Source of the DNA: Halorubrum sp. GN11_10-6_MGM
GTDB taxonomy: Archaea > Halobacteriota > Halobacteria > Halobacteriales > Haloferacaceae
Assembly (NCBI RefSeq): GCF_005435165.1
Contig: NZ_SGUC01000005.1
Coordinates: 62,001-126,000, forward strand
Direction of reading: 5' to 3'
Length of the DNA: 64,000 nucleotides
Positions 27,221 through 35,908 of this stretch are shown piece by piece (positions within the stretch are counted from its first letter, which is position 1; each line of letters begins with the position of its first letter). Both the position numbers and the translations under genes were made by a program. The notes below the pieces were generated by a model. It saw only the letters and a list, made by a program, of their open reading frames with translations. It did no database searches and was not told the origin of the DNA.

Positions 27221-27646
27221 TTACTTGAGGGGCACGAACTTCGAGGACCGGGTCGCGCCGATGCCGGCCTGACCGTGTTCGACGGTGCTTCGGGTGAGGT
27301 GGAACTCACCGAGGTAGTGCCCGATCATCTCGGGCTCGACCTGCACGCGCTCGAAGCTGTGTCCGTTGTACACGGCGAAGGTGACGCCGACGAACTCCGG
27401 CAGGACCGGCATGTCGCGCAGGTGCGTCCGGATCGGGTCGTCCGCCGTCGTCTCCTTGTCGCGGCCTCGGACCGTCTCCAGCAGCTTCTGCTGTTCGGTG
27501 CTGAGACCGCGAACGATGCTTCGCCGCTGGCGTGCGGGGAGCAGTTCCGCGACCTCGTCTACGTCCATCTCCTGCAGCTCGTCGAGCGAGTGACCGCGGT
27601 AGGCGAACTCCTTGCCCTCGCGGCCGGTTCGGTAGTCTGAACTCAT
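27221..27646 (-). CDS. rps19: Ribosomal protein uS19
   Basis: A 141-residue head protein of the small subunit. [20 protein letters not shown] is the archaeal extension; [20 protein letters not shown] and [20 protein letters not shown] are the conserved core. Overlaps uL2 by 4 bp. Confidence 0.97.
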   Translation of the reverse strand: MSSDYRTGREGKEFAYRGHSLDELQEMDVDEVAELLPARQRRSIVRGLSTEQQKLLETVRGRDKETTADDPIRTHLRDMPVLPEFVGVTFAVYNGHSFERVQVEPEMIGHYLGEFHLTRSTVEHGQAGIGATRSSKFVPLK

Positions 27647-28365
27647 TTGTTGCCACCTCGTCCGGTGCGCTTGGATGCGATGTCACCGACCTTGCGTCCG
27701 GGCGGAGCGTTCCGCGAGACGGACTTCGGCTGACCGGGGTGTTGGCGACCACCGCCACCGAAGGGGTGGTCGACGGCGTTCATCGCGACGCCGCGGACGC
27801 GCGGGTATTTGGTGCCGCGCGCCTTCATCTTGTGGTGCTTGTTGCCGGCCTTGACGAAGGGTTTCTCCGTCCGGCCGCCGCCCGCGACCACGCCGATCGT
27901 GGCGCGGCACTGGGGGTCGAGCCGCTTCACTTCCCCGCTGGGAAGCTGGACGACCGCGACGTCGCGGTCGTGGGTGAGAAGCGTCGCCGACACGCCGGAG
28001 GCGCGCGCGAACTTCCCGCCGTCCCCGCGGTTACTCTCGACGTTACAGACGGGCACGCCCTCCGGGATCTCCGCCAGCGGGAGCGTGTTGCCCGGCTTGA
28101 TCTCCGCCGAGACGCCGACCTGGATCGTCTCGCCCACGCGCACGCCTTCCGGCGCGAGCACGAGCCGACGGTCGTCGTCCTCGAACTCGACCTCCGCGAG
28201 GGGGGCCGAGCGGGCCGGGTCGTGTTCGATCCCGACGATCTCGCCGGTGACCGTGTCCACGTCTTCGAGCTTCTTGTGCGACAGTTCCGCCTTGTAACGG
28301 TGGGAGGGGGCCCGGAACGTCGGGCCGCCGCGTCCGCGCCGTTGTCCTTGGATTCGTCGTCCCAT
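27643..28365 (-). CDS. rpl2: Ribosomal protein uL2
   Basis: A 240-residue protein needed for subunit association and peptidyl transfer. It begins [20 protein letters not shown] and contains [20 protein letters not shown], the conserved [20 protein letters not shown] with the functionally critical His, and a basic tail ending KRTGRGGNK. Confidence 0.97.
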   Translation of the reverse strand: MGRRIQGQRRGRGGPTFRAPSHRYKAELSHKKLEDVDTVTGEIVGIEHDPARSAPLAEVEFEDDDRRLVLAPEGVRVGETIQVGVSAEIKPGNTLPLAEIPEGVPVCNVESNRGDGGKFARASGVSATLLTHDRDVAVVQLPSGEVKRLDPQCRATIGVVAGGGRTEKPFVKAGNKHHKMKARGTKYPRVRGVAMNAVDHPFGGGGRQHPGQPKSVSRNAPPGRKVGDIASKRTGRGGNK

Positions 28366-28366
28366 C

Positions 28367-28621
28367 TCAGAACACCCCGATGCGCGAGGCGATTTCGGTC
28401 GCGTCGTCGTCCGCGGACAGGGTGACGACCGCCTTCTTCTCGCCCTGCGGCGTCACCTGCGTGTTCACGTTGACGACGCCCACGTCGTAGCGCTCGGCGA
28501 CCTCGGAGCTGATCTCCGGTTTGGTCGCGTCCACGTCGACGAGGAACAGCAGCTTGTTGTTGAAGTCCATCTCGTTCATCGCCTGCTCGGTGACGATCGG
28601 ATGCTCGATGATCGAGTTCAT
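28367..28621 (-). CDS. rpl23: Ribosomal protein uL23
   Basis: An 84-residue protein at the tunnel exit where SRP docks. IIEHPIVTEQAMNEMDFNNK, LLFLVDVDATKPEISSEVAE and VNTQVTPQGEKKAVVTLSAD identify it. The ATG at 28621 overlaps the uL4 stop by 4 bp. Confidence 0.97.
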   Translation of the reverse strand: MNSIIEHPIVTEQAMNEMDFNNKLLFLVDVDATKPEISSEVAERYDVGVVNVNTQVTPQGEKKAVVTLSADDDATEIASRIGVF

Positions 28622-29364
28622 CGGTCGGCCACCTCCGCGACGGCGCTTTCGGTCCACAGCGTGAGTCGGCCCGGGTGCGCGCCCGGCGCGAGGTCTTCTG
28701 CGTTGACCTCGCGCGCGGTCGCGACGTCGACGCCCGCGAGGTTGCGGGCGGCGCGGGACGGCTCCTCGCTGGTGACGACGAGGACGGACTTCGGCTGGCG
28801 GTACTTGCGGCCGCGGGCCTTCCCCTGTCCGGCGCGGACGGAGCGGCCCTCCTCGGCGCGAGCGATGTCGGCGTCGACGCCGACCGCTTCGAGCACGCCC
28901 AGGGCCTCCTGGGTCTTGGTGAGGTCCTCGAACTCGTCGCTCACGACGAGCGGGAGGTCGAGGTCCTCGTCGAACGCGTGGCCGCGCTCGGCGACGAGCT
29001 CGGCGTCGGTCGTGGCCGCGATGGCCGACCGGATCGCGAGCTGTCGCTCCTTATCGTTCAGCTGTTTCGACTGGTCCTTCTCGGCCTTCGGCGGGTGCGC
29101 GGCGCGCCCCGACACGGCGTGCGGGACGCGGCGAGCGACGTTCTCCTGTCGCGGCACGTGCGCGAGCCCGCGGCCGGAGCCGAACGACTCGGCGGGCGTC
29201 CGCAGCCCGGCGAACTCGTCGGCCCCGTAGGCCTGCTTCCGGTTTGCCTGAGCGGCGCCGACCGCGCGACCGATGAGGTCCGGTCGGAACGCGGTGTCGA
29301 AGACGGCCGGCAGATCGATCGTGCCGGCCTCGTCGCCGTCCAGGTCGTGTACTGTTGCGTTCAT
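28618..29364 (-). CDS. rpl4: Ribosomal protein uL4
   Basis: A 248-residue protein of the archaeal/eukaryotic L4 type: DLPAVFDTAFRPDLIGRAVG, NRKQAYGADEFAGLRTPAES, the extended loop RGLAHVPRQENVARRVPHAV and RKYRQPKSVLVVTSEEPSRA. It lies 3 bp after uL3. Confidence 0.97.
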   Translation of the reverse strand: MNATVHDLDGDEAGTIDLPAVFDTAFRPDLIGRAVGAAQANRKQAYGADEFAGLRTPAESFGSGRGLAHVPRQENVARRVPHAVSGRAAHPPKAEKDQSKQLNDKERQLAIRSAIAATTDAELVAERGHAFDEDLDLPLVVSDEFEDLTKTQEALGVLEAVGVDADIARAEEGRSVRAGQGKARGRKYRQPKSVLVVTSEEPSRAARNLAGVDVATAREVNAEDLAPGAHPGRLTLWTESAVAEVADR

Positions 29365-29367
29365 TGG

Positions 29368-30384
29368 TTATCCCTGGTTGGATTCGGTGGAAACGTACCG
29401 GACCTCGGGGTCGAGGCGCGGCTGGTCGTTCGGCCGGATGGCCGGGCGGAGTCGTAGCAGACGCTGGTCCGGACCGGGCAGCGAGCCCTTGATGAGCGCG
29501 TACTCGCCGTCGACCTCGCCGTAGTTGACGAAGCCGCCGTCGACGGAGGCGTCGTCGCCCTCGCCGAAGTCGATGAGGCGCTTGTTGAGCTCGGTGCGCT
29601 GGTGGTACCCGGTCTGGCCCTGCTGGGGCACGGTGGAGCGGACGCGGGAGGGGTTCCACGGACCGAGGTTGCCGATCCGGCGCCGCCATCCCTGACGGGC
29701 GTGTTTGCCCTTCCGCTTCTGGACGCCCCAGCGCTTGACGGGACCCTGCGTCCCCTTCCCCTTCGTGATGCCGGAGACGTCGGTGTACTGGCCGGCGCGG
29801 AAGACGTCGCCGAACTCGTGGGCGCCGCCCTCGGCGACCAGGTCCAGCGCGAAGTCGGCGCGCTCCTCGAGGGAGCCGCCGCCGACGCGCGTCTCCATGA
29901 CGTCGGGCTTCTTCTTGGGAACGTTCGAGAGGTCCGAGGGCGCCGTGTGCGTGATGACGCGCAGGTCGTCGACGACGTCGTCGTCGAGCAGCGCGCGGAG
30001 CTCGTCGGCGTCCTCCTCGAAGGTGTCCTCCGCCGGGAGGTCGAGCGCGCGGTCGAGCTCCTCGTGGAACTCGGTCGCCCAGACCTCTTCGACCGGCTTC
30101 TGTCCGTACGGCGTGTCCTCGTAGGCTCGGACGGCGACGGCGTACATCGGCGGCGTCTCGACGACGGTGACGGGGACGGCCTCCTCCATCCCTTCACGCG
30201 GCGAGTTCGCCTCGTCGTTGACCATCATGACGTGGGTCATCCCGGCCTTGTAGCCGGCGAATCCCTGCAGCGCAGGGGCCCCATCGTCATCTGGCCACGA
30301 ACGGATGCGCGGCACCTCGCTGTCTGCGCGGGTGCGTGGGCCGTAGCCCAGCGAGCCTTTTCGTGGTCGGCTTGGTTGTGGCAT
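29368..30384 (-). CDS. rpl3: Ribosomal protein uL3
   Basis: A 338-residue protein near the peptidyl-transferase centre. The archaeal N-terminus PQPSRPRKGSLGYGPRTRAD, FAGYKAGMTHVMMVNDEANS, the long basic extension TKGKGTQGPVKRWGVQKRKG and the tip WRRRIGNLGPWNPSRVRSTV are intact. First ribosomal gene of the operon, 4 bp after the SPOUT methyltransferase. Confidence 0.97.
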   Translation of the reverse strand: MPQPSRPRKGSLGYGPRTRADSEVPRIRSWPDDDGAPALQGFAGYKAGMTHVMMVNDEANSPREGMEEAVPVTVVETPPMYAVAVRAYEDTPYGQKPVEEVWATEFHEELDRALDLPAEDTFEEDADELRALLDDDVVDDLRVITHTAPSDLSNVPKKKPDVMETRVGGGSLEERADFALDLVAEGGAHEFGDVFRAGQYTDVSGITKGKGTQGPVKRWGVQKRKGKHARQGWRRRIGNLGPWNPSRVRSTVPQQGQTGYHQRTELNKRLIDFGEGDDASVDGGFVNYGEVDGEYALIKGSLPGPDQRLLRLRPAIRPNDQPRLDPEVRYVSTESNQG

Positions 30385-30388
30385 GTGT

Positions 30389-31255
30389 TTACTCCGTGAG
30401 TGTGAGCGAGCCGAGGGTCGCGAACAGAGCCTCCTCCGTCCGGACGACCTCGCTCGCCTGTGCCGGGATCGTGTTCAGCCAGAGGTCGAACCCCGGATCG
30501 GGTTCGACCGAGCGGCCGTCGGCGACGGCCGCCCGAATGCGGTCGGGCGAAAGCCCGAGCATCTCCGGAAGCCCCCGCTCGGGCGCGCCGAAGGCGACGG
30601 TGTAGCCGCCGGCCGTCCGCGCGTCCGAGACGAGGTCGCCGAGCCGCGAGACGGAGAGTTCTTCCCCGTGTCGCGACGTCGCGACGGCCAAGCCGTCGCG
30701 GGCGAGCGCTTCCGACAGGTCCGCGGCCACGACCTGGAAGCCGACCTCCGGCTTCCCGGTGATGCGGGCGCGGACCGGTTCTCTCGAAGAGACCCTGATG
30801 GTGACGCGCTCCCCCTGCTCGACCTCCATTCCGGAGGGAACGAGCAGGGAGATCGGGTGTTCCCGCAGCGGGGAATTGACCCGGACGCGGCCTTCAGGTC
30901 CGACCTCGGTCACGAGTCCCTGTGTTTTCGACTCTTCCCCGCTAGGGGTCGAGCCGGTCCGCCACGGCACGCGGAGCGGGGGTAAGACGCCGACGTACCG
31001 GAGTTCGTCGCGCTGCCCCCAGAGGTCCTTCCGGAGCTCCGGCGGCGTCGCGGCGTACCCCAGCACGGTGCGGACGTACTCCCCACCCCGTCGACCCTCG
31101 CCTTCCCTGTCGGGGAAGACGACGAGCCGATCCGCCCGGAACACCGCCGCCGCACGGGCGACGTAGCCGAGTTTGCGAGTCGCCTCGCGGTCGTCCTCGG
31201 CCTCCCGGACGAGCGAAGACGGAACACAGATCGTGAGCCCGTCTTCGGTACGCAT
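30389..31255 (-). CDS. SPOUT-class RNA methyltransferase (COG2106 type)
   Basis: A 288-residue putative SAM-dependent RNA methyltransferase, probably acting on rRNA given its fixed place ahead of rpl3 in haloarchaea. The alpha/beta-knot parts are visible: TICVPSSLVREAEDDREATR, FRADRLVVFPDREGEGRRGG, and the C-terminal SAM-binding knot GYTVAFGAPERGLPEMLG with DLWLNTIPAQASEVVRTEEA. A small OB-like insert lies in the middle (TQGLVTEVGPEGRVRVNSPL). I use MRTEDGLTICVPS (31255). Confidence 0.88.
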   Translation of the reverse strand: MRTEDGLTICVPSSLVREAEDDREATRKLGYVARAAAVFRADRLVVFPDREGEGRRGGEYVRTVLGYAATPPELRKDLWGQRDELRYVGVLPPLRVPWRTGSTPSGEESKTQGLVTEVGPEGRVRVNSPLREHPISLLVPSGMEVEQGERVTIRVSSREPVRARITGKPEVGFQVVAADLSEALARDGLAVATSRHGEELSVSRLGDLVSDARTAGGYTVAFGAPERGLPEMLGLSPDRIRAAVADGRSVEPDPGFDLWLNTIPAQASEVVRTEEALFATLGSLTLTE

Positions 31256-31290
31256 CGTGGCGAGACTGTACACCTCGATTCCGGACGGCA

Positions 31291-31300
31291 CCGTAAAAGG
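31291..31300 (-). promoter_or_regulatory. Promoter of the S10-spc cluster
   Basis: On the minus strand the stretch CCTTTTACGG at 31300-31291 is the only clear TATA-like element upstream of the methyltransferase. It lies about 40 bp before the ATG at 31255, predicting a leader of roughly 15 bases. The next 25 genes have gaps of at most 4 bp, so it may drive the whole cluster. Confidence 0.5.
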
Positions 31301-31419
31301 ATAGCGGTCCCGATTTCGGGCTGTGCCGCGTTCACACGGGGTGTGACGGGGGATCTGGCCGCTCGATCGTGACAACCGTCACCGCGGTGGTCGGAGGCAC
31401 GCCGGACCGGTGGCGGCGT

Positions 31420-32712
31420 TCAGACCGGGACGATCCGTGCGACCGGCGCGTCGCCGGCGTCGACCGCGACGAAGAGGTGGCCGGTGGCGGGTTCGACCGC
31501 GACCGCGCGCATCCGCCACTCCCGGTCGTCGAGCAGCGGGCCGCGCTCGGTGACGGTCGCGTCCTGACCGTCGCCGTCGACCGTGAACCGCCCGAGGTAC
31601 CGCGCCGCGAGCGTGCCCGCGAAGAGGTCGCCGCGCCACTCCGGGAACGCGTCGCCGTCGTAGAAGACGGCGCCGCTCGGCGGGAAGCCGCCGGAGCCGC
31701 AGGGCCAGTAGTGGACCGGCGCGACCACGCCGTCGCGCTCGTCGTGGCCCGGAGCGAGGGGCTCGTCGGTCCCGTAGCGGCAGGCCTCGCTCGCGACCGG
31801 CCAACCGTAGTTGCCGCCGGCGTCGACGACGTTGATCTCGTCGCCGTCGCGCTCGCCGTGCTCGCACTGCCAGACCGCGCCGGTCTCGGGTCGCACGGTC
31901 ATCGCCTGCGGGTTCCGGTGGCCGTAGCTGTAAACGGCGTCTGACGCGGCCGACTCGTCCGCGAACGGATTCTCGGGGTGAGGGTCGCCGTCCGGCGTCA
32001 GCCGCAGGGTCGCCCCCAGCTCGTTCGACCGGTCCTGCGAGACGTGGTCGGGGCCGAAGTCGGTGTCGCGCCGGTCGCCGACCGTGACGAACAGCGCGTC
32101 GTCGGGGCCGAACGTCGCGCGCGAGCCGAAGTGGAGGGCCGTGTCGCGGAAGGGCTCGGCGACGAAGATCGCCTCGAATCCGTCGAGCGCGGGCGCGCCG
32201 TCGCCGTCGAGCGAGAGCCGGCCGGCGCCGACGTGGGTCGTCGCGCCGTCCGCCCCGTCGCCCGCCGGGCTGTCGGCGGCGCTCGCCGAATACGTGAGGT
32301 ACACGCGCGGGTCCTCCGGGTAGTCGGGGTGGACCGCGACGTCGAGCAGGCCGCCCTGCCCCTCCGCGACCACCTCGGGCGCGCCCGCGACCGGTTCGGT
32401 TTCTCCCGACTCGGGGTCGACGAGCGAGAGCCGACCCGGGCGCTCGGTGACCAGCAGGCGGCCGTCGCCGGGCAAAAAGGCGAGCCCCCACGGGTTCTCG
32501 AACCCGTCCGCGACGGTCTCGACGGCGTACTCCACCTCAGCGCCGTCGTCCGGCGAGGGGTCGTCGCCGTCGGGATCGTCGCCGGCGTCGGGGTCGCTCC
32601 CGGTCTCGCCGCCGAGACAGCCGGAGAGCGTCGGGAGCGCGGCGACCCCGGCGAGGCCGCCGGTCGCGCGGAGGGCGGTGCGTCTGTCGATGCGGTCGGA
32701 GGGGTCGGCCAT
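31420..32712 (-). CDS. PQQ-dependent sugar dehydrogenase-like lipoprotein
   Basis: A 430-residue exported six-bladed beta-propeller of the soluble glucose dehydrogenase/Asd family. The N-terminus has a Tat-type twin Arg (DRIDRRTALRATGGLAGVAA) and a lipobox LSGC, then a Ser/Asp-rich linker, so it is probably anchored outside the cell by lipid. Propeller signatures: VADGFENPWGLAFLPGDGRL, LLDVAVHPDYPEDPRVYLTY, YSYGHRNPQAMTVRPETG, VWQCEHGERDGDEINVVDAG, GNYGWPVA. It would oxidise aldose sugars if PQQ is available; the cofactor supply is not shown here. Confidence 0.88.
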   Translation of the reverse strand: MADPSDRIDRRTALRATGGLAGVAALPTLSGCLGGETGSDPDAGDDPDGDDPSPDDGAEVEYAVETVADGFENPWGLAFLPGDGRLLVTERPGRLSLVDPESGETEPVAGAPEVVAEGQGGLLDVAVHPDYPEDPRVYLTYSASAADSPAGDGADGATTHVGAGRLSLDGDGAPALDGFEAIFVAEPFRDTALHFGSRATFGPDDALFVTVGDRRDTDFGPDHVSQDRSNELGATLRLTPDGDPHPENPFADESAASDAVYSYGHRNPQAMTVRPETGAVWQCEHGERDGDEINVVDAGGNYGWPVASEACRYGTDEPLAPGHDERDGVVAPVHYWPCGSGGFPPSGAVFYDGDAFPEWRGDLFAGTLAARYLGRFTVDGDGQDATVTERGPLLDDREWRMRAVAVEPATGHLFVAVDAGDAPVARIVPV

Positions 32713-32819
32713 CGTTCGGGTTCGGATCGAGGTCGGGGCGCGACGCCGATGACCCTTCCGCCGACCGGCGTTCGGAACCCTTATATCTCCGACCCGGGCT
32801 ACGATCGGATGCGAAGCAC

Positions 32820-32890
32820 GCACCGGTAGTGTAGTGGTATCACGCAACCTTGCCATGGTTGCAACCCGAGTTCAAATCTCGGCCGGTGCA
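32820..32890 (+). tRNA. tRNA-Gly (anticodon GCC)
   Basis: A 71-base tRNA. Acceptor GCACCGG (32820-32826) pairs with CCGGTGC (32883-32889) with discriminator A. The anticodon stem CAACC/GGTTG encloses TTGCCAT, giving anticodon GCC. The T arm is GAG-TTCAAAT-CTC. No intron. A TATA-like cttatatctc lies at 32778-32787. The 3' end is repeated downstream. Confidence 0.95.
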
Positions 32891-32987
32891 TTTTGCGAAC
32901 GAAGTGAGCAAAATCACCGAGAGAGATTTGAACGCTATCAGTCGCGCGCAGCGAGCGGCGGAGCCGCGAGCGAGCACGTCTGATTCT

Positions 32988-33010
32988 GAGTTCAAATCTC
33001 GGCCGGTGCA
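32988..33010 (+). repeat. Duplicate of the tRNA-Gly 3' end (att-like)
   Basis: These 23 bases (GAGTTCAAATCTCGGCCGG + TGCA) exactly repeat 32868-32890, the T arm and 3' acceptor strand of the tRNA-Gly gene, 120 bp downstream. An inverted piece, gagatttgaac, lies between them near 32922-32932. Confidence 0.9.
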
Positions 33011-33061
33011 CTCCTTTCAGTCGCGCCCCGGCCTGACTCCCGCTCGCTGCGCTCGCGGGAG

Positions 33062-33074
33062 TCTCGGCCGGTGC
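33062..33074 (+). repeat. Second, shorter duplicate of the tRNA-Gly 3' end
   Basis: TCTCGGCCGGTGC at 33062-33074 repeats the last part of the tRNA gene again. Directly before it is a palindrome, GACTCCCGC...GCGGGAGTC (about 33034-33062). Confidence 0.65.
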
Positions 33075-33099
33075 CGTTCCTAATTACTTGAGTCGAATC

Positions 33100-33267
33100 T
33101 GAGAGGGATTCTTGTCGGTCGCGGCCGGCACGGATCGGTCCTCTCGCGGCACCGCACAGCACCTCACGCCTCCCCAGCCTCGTCGGCCTCCCTGCGGTCG
33201 GCCGACTCCCTCGCACGATCGCCGTTCGCGCCCGGCGGGCGCTCACGGGCGCGCGCCACCGCACCGC
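33100..33267 (-). repeat. Interspersed hairpin element, copy B (right half missing)
   Basis: Read on the minus strand: the conserved left end GCGGTGCGGTGGCGCGCGCC, an internal GCGCCC/GGGCGC stem, GCGAGGGAGTCG, a 7-bp hairpin GTCGGCC/GGCCGAC, and the family core (33159-33185, identical to copies C and D). After the core it departs: the usual GGGACTCGAAGGGGCAGTCGC segment and second stem are absent. It sits between the tRNA-Gly duplicates and the aldo/keto reductase. Confidence 0.75.
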
Positions 33268-33337
33268 TTCACCCCTTTCGTCGGGAAATCGTTCCCCGAC
33301 CGGTACTTTCAATCGGCGATCCGGCGAAGGCGTTCGC

Positions 33338-34180
33338 GTGACCGTACCAACGAAGACGCTCCCGAGCGGCGCCGAGATGCCGGCGCTCGGACTGGGCACG
33401 TACGACCTCGACGACGACGAGACGAAGGCGAGCGTCCGCGCGGCGCTCGACGCGGGCTACGCGCACATCGACACGGCCGAGGGGTACCACAACGAGCGAG
33501 CGATCGGCGACGCCCTCGCGGCGAGCGGCGTCGACCGCGACGACGTGTTTCTCACCTCGAAGGTGCTCGCGAAGAACCTCAACTACGAGTCGGTGATCGA
33601 GTCGTGCGAGGCGTCGCTCGACCGCCTCGGCACCGGCTACCTCGACCTCTACCTGATCCACTGGCCGAACCCCGCGATCTCGCTGCGCGAGACGCTCCGG
33701 GCGATGGCGGAGCTTCGCGACCGGGGACTCGTCCGCGACGTCGGCGTCTCGAACTTCAGCGCGTATCAGCTGAGCTGCGCGCACCATATTTCGGACGTGC
33801 CGATCGCCGTGAACCAGATCGAGTTCCACCCGTGGTTCCAGCGACCGGATCTGGTCGACTACTGCCGCGAGTCGGACACCGTGATCGAGGCCGCGGCCCC
33901 GCTCGCGCGGACGGACGTGTTCGGCGACGAGGTCGTCGCCGAGCTCGCGGAGAAGTACGAGGTACACCCGGCGCAGGTCGTCGTGCGGTGGGCGATCGAC
34001 AGCGGCGTGGTCCCGCTCCCGCGCTCGTCGACGCCGGACCACGTCCGGGCGAACGCCGAGACGGACTGGGAGTTGGACGAGGCCGACCGGCGACGCCTCG
34101 ACGAGCGCGACCGCGACGCGCCGGTGTACGACACGCCCGCCCGCGACTGGACGAGCGACGTGTACGGGATCGAGCAGTAG
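33338..34180 (+). CDS. Aldo/keto reductase (2,5-diketogluconate reductase-like)
   Basis: A 280-residue AKR of the shorter bacterial type. Motifs: ALGLGTYDLDDDETKASVRA, catalytic Asp/Tyr in HIDTAEGYHNERAIGDAL, Lys in FLTSKVLAKN, His in LDLYLIHWPNP, GVSNFSAYQL, and the cofactor end VVPLPRSSTPDHVRANAE. It starts with GTG at 33338, about 30 bp after a TATA-like tactttcaa. Converges with the Gfo6-like gene. Substrate not predictable. Confidence 0.92.
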   Translation: MTVPTKTLPSGAEMPALGLGTYDLDDDETKASVRAALDAGYAHIDTAEGYHNERAIGDALAASGVDRDDVFLTSKVLAKNLNYESVIESCEASLDRLGTGYLDLYLIHWPNPAISLRETLRAMAELRDRGLVRDVGVSNFSAYQLSCAHHISDVPIAVNQIEFHPWFQRPDLVDYCRESDTVIEAAAPLARTDVFGDEVVAELAEKYEVHPAQVVVRWAIDSGVVPLPRSSTPDHVRANAETDWELDEADRRRLDERDRDAPVYDTPARDWTSDVYGIEQ

Positions 34181-34190
34181 CGAGGCGAGG

Positions 34191-35288
34191 TTACGCCTCG
34201 TCGCCGAGCGCCACCGGCGCTCCCGTCTCGGCCGACTCGTAGACGGCGTCGAGCGCGCGGGCGTCGGTGAGCGCGTGCTCGCCGTCGGCGTGGAACGGCT
34301 CGTCCGCAAGCAGCTGGTGGCCGAAGTATGCGAACTCCGCTTCGATCTGGTGGACCTGCTCGAAGTCGAGGTCGACCCGAGTGCCGTCGCGGACGACGGC
34401 GAACCCGCGGTCCTCGCGCTCGTAGAACGCCGGGTCTAAGATCAGCCGCGCCTCCGTGCCGGTGACCTCCAGCCGGCTCGCGTGCTGAGCGTTCTGGCTC
34501 ACCGAGCACTGGGCGTCGACGTCGCCCGGGAACTCCAGCCGGAACGTGGCGTGTTCGTCGACGCCGGCGAACGCCTCGTGCTCCGACCGGGTCCGCCCGG
34601 ACACCCGTACCGGGTCCGCGCCGAGGACGAACCGCGTCGTGTTGAGCGGGTACACCCCCAGATCCATGACGGCACAGCCGCCGGAGAGCTCGGGGTCGAG
34701 CCGCCACTGGTCGGCGTCGCCGCCGAGCTCGCCGAGCATCGTCTGCGACATCGTCGCGTGGACGTGGATCACCTCGCCGGCGACGCCCGCGTCGAGCAGG
34801 TCGCGCAGCCGCCGGACGGCCGGGTCGGTCTGCATCCGGTAGCCGACCATCAGCGGGACGCCGGCGTCGCGGCACGCGGCCACGAGCCGGCGCGCGCGGT
34901 CGAGCGTCGCTTCGAGGGGTTTCTCACAGAGGACCGCCTTCCCCTGCTCCGCGGCGGCCTCGACGTACTCCAAGTGCGTCGCGTTCGGCGTCGCGACGTA
35001 GACGGCGTCGTACTCGTCGGCGGCCGCGCCGGACCGGAACGCCTCGGGCGTGACGCCGGTCAGGCCGCGCTCGGCCGCGACGGCCTCGACCGCGTCGGCG
35101 TCGACGTCGGTGACGACGGTCGCCTCGGTGTACGCCGACCGCTCGATCCCGGGCAGCGCCCACTCGCGGGCGAACCAGCCGAGACCGACGACCGCGACTC
35201 GGACGGGATCGGTGACCGCGTCGGGGTCGAGCGTCTCCCAGTCCCGGCGCGCGAACTCGTCGAGGTACTCCGCGAAGGCGGCGTCCAT
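34191..35288 (-). CDS. Gfo/Idh/MocA oxidoreductase, D-xylose dehydrogenase (Gfo6)-like
   Basis: A 365-residue NAD(P)-dependent sugar dehydrogenase. Rossmann part RVAVVGLGWFAREWALPGIE, the catalytic Lys in AVLCEKPLEATLDRARRLVA, and QWRLDPELSGGCAVMDLGVY, PLNTTRFVLGADPV closely resemble the haloarchaeal D-xylose 1-dehydrogenase Gfo6 that opens the oxidative pentose pathway. No other pentose genes are adjacent, so a different sugar is possible. The ATG at 35288 is ~28 bp from a ggttatttg TATA-like box, supporting it over an upstream TTG. Confidence 0.85.
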   Translation of the reverse strand: MDAAFAEYLDEFARRDWETLDPDAVTDPVRVAVVGLGWFAREWALPGIERSAYTEATVVTDVDADAVEAVAAERGLTGVTPEAFRSGAAADEYDAVYVATPNATHLEYVEAAAEQGKAVLCEKPLEATLDRARRLVAACRDAGVPLMVGYRMQTDPAVRRLRDLLDAGVAGEVIHVHATMSQTMLGELGGDADQWRLDPELSGGCAVMDLGVYPLNTTRFVLGADPVRVSGRTRSEHEAFAGVDEHATFRLEFPGDVDAQCSVSQNAQHASRLEVTGTEARLILDPAFYEREDRGFAVVRDGTRVDLDFEQVHQIEAEFAYFGHQLLADEPFHADGEHALTDARALDAVYESAETGAPVALGDEA

Positions 35289-35373
35289 GCCCGGGTCTGG
35301 GCGGGCGGGCGTCAAATAACCACGGCGACGCGGCCGGGCGGACGGCCGGAATTGAGCGTCGCCCCCGACGACG

Positions 35374-35907
35374 TCACCGCGCCCACTCCCCGTCGTACTC
35401 CACCCGGGGTCGCTCGACGTCGATCCCGATCTCGCGGAGCGTCTCGGTCGCGCGCTCGACGGGCGCGGGGTCGGCGCGGTCGAGGGCGTCCTTGGTCGCC
35501 GCGGTGAACCGGACCGTCCACTCGCCGTCGATCACGACCGTCGCGTGCCGCGGGATGTCGGAGTGACCCTCCCACGAGTCAGCGAGGAGGTCGTACGACT
35601 CGGCGACGCCGCCGTGAAAGTCCGCGACGACCGGGAACGGGAGGGCGAACCGGTCGGCGTACGCGAACGCCGCGTACAGCGAGTCGCCCGTGAGCGCGAC
35701 GACGGCGAGGTCGTCGCGGCCGTGCCACCCGGCGTCGCGGACCGCGGCGAACGCGGCGGTACAGGTCGGCACGAACGTCGCGGGCGCGAAACAGAGCGCG
35801 ACCGCGTCGTGCGCCTCCACTAGGTCGAACAGCGCGATCTCCGCCGCCTCGGCCCCGACCACGGCGGGCGCGATGAAGTCGGGCGCCTTGACCCCGGCGT
35901 CGATCAC
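35374..35907 (-). CDS. Peroxiredoxin/redoxin-domain protein
   Basis: A 177-residue AhpC/TSA-like thioredoxin-fold protein. APDFIAPAVVGAEAAEIALF is the usual entry; the peroxidatic Cys is in FVPTCTAAFAAVRDAG; ALTGDSLYAAFAYADRFALP and PRHATVVIDGEWTVRFTA follow. No clear resolving Cys, so 1-Cys chemistry or an external partner is likely. The GTG start at 35907 is 1 bp after the carboxyltransferase stop, suggesting co-transcription. Confidence 0.85.
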   Translation of the reverse strand: MIDAGVKAPDFIAPAVVGAEAAEIALFDLVEAHDAVALCFAPATFVPTCTAAFAAVRDAGWHGRDDLAVVALTGDSLYAAFAYADRFALPFPVVADFHGGVAESYDLLADSWEGHSDIPRHATVVIDGEWTVRFTAATKDALDRADPAPVERATETLREIGIDVERPRVEYDGEWAR

Positions 35908-35908
35908 G

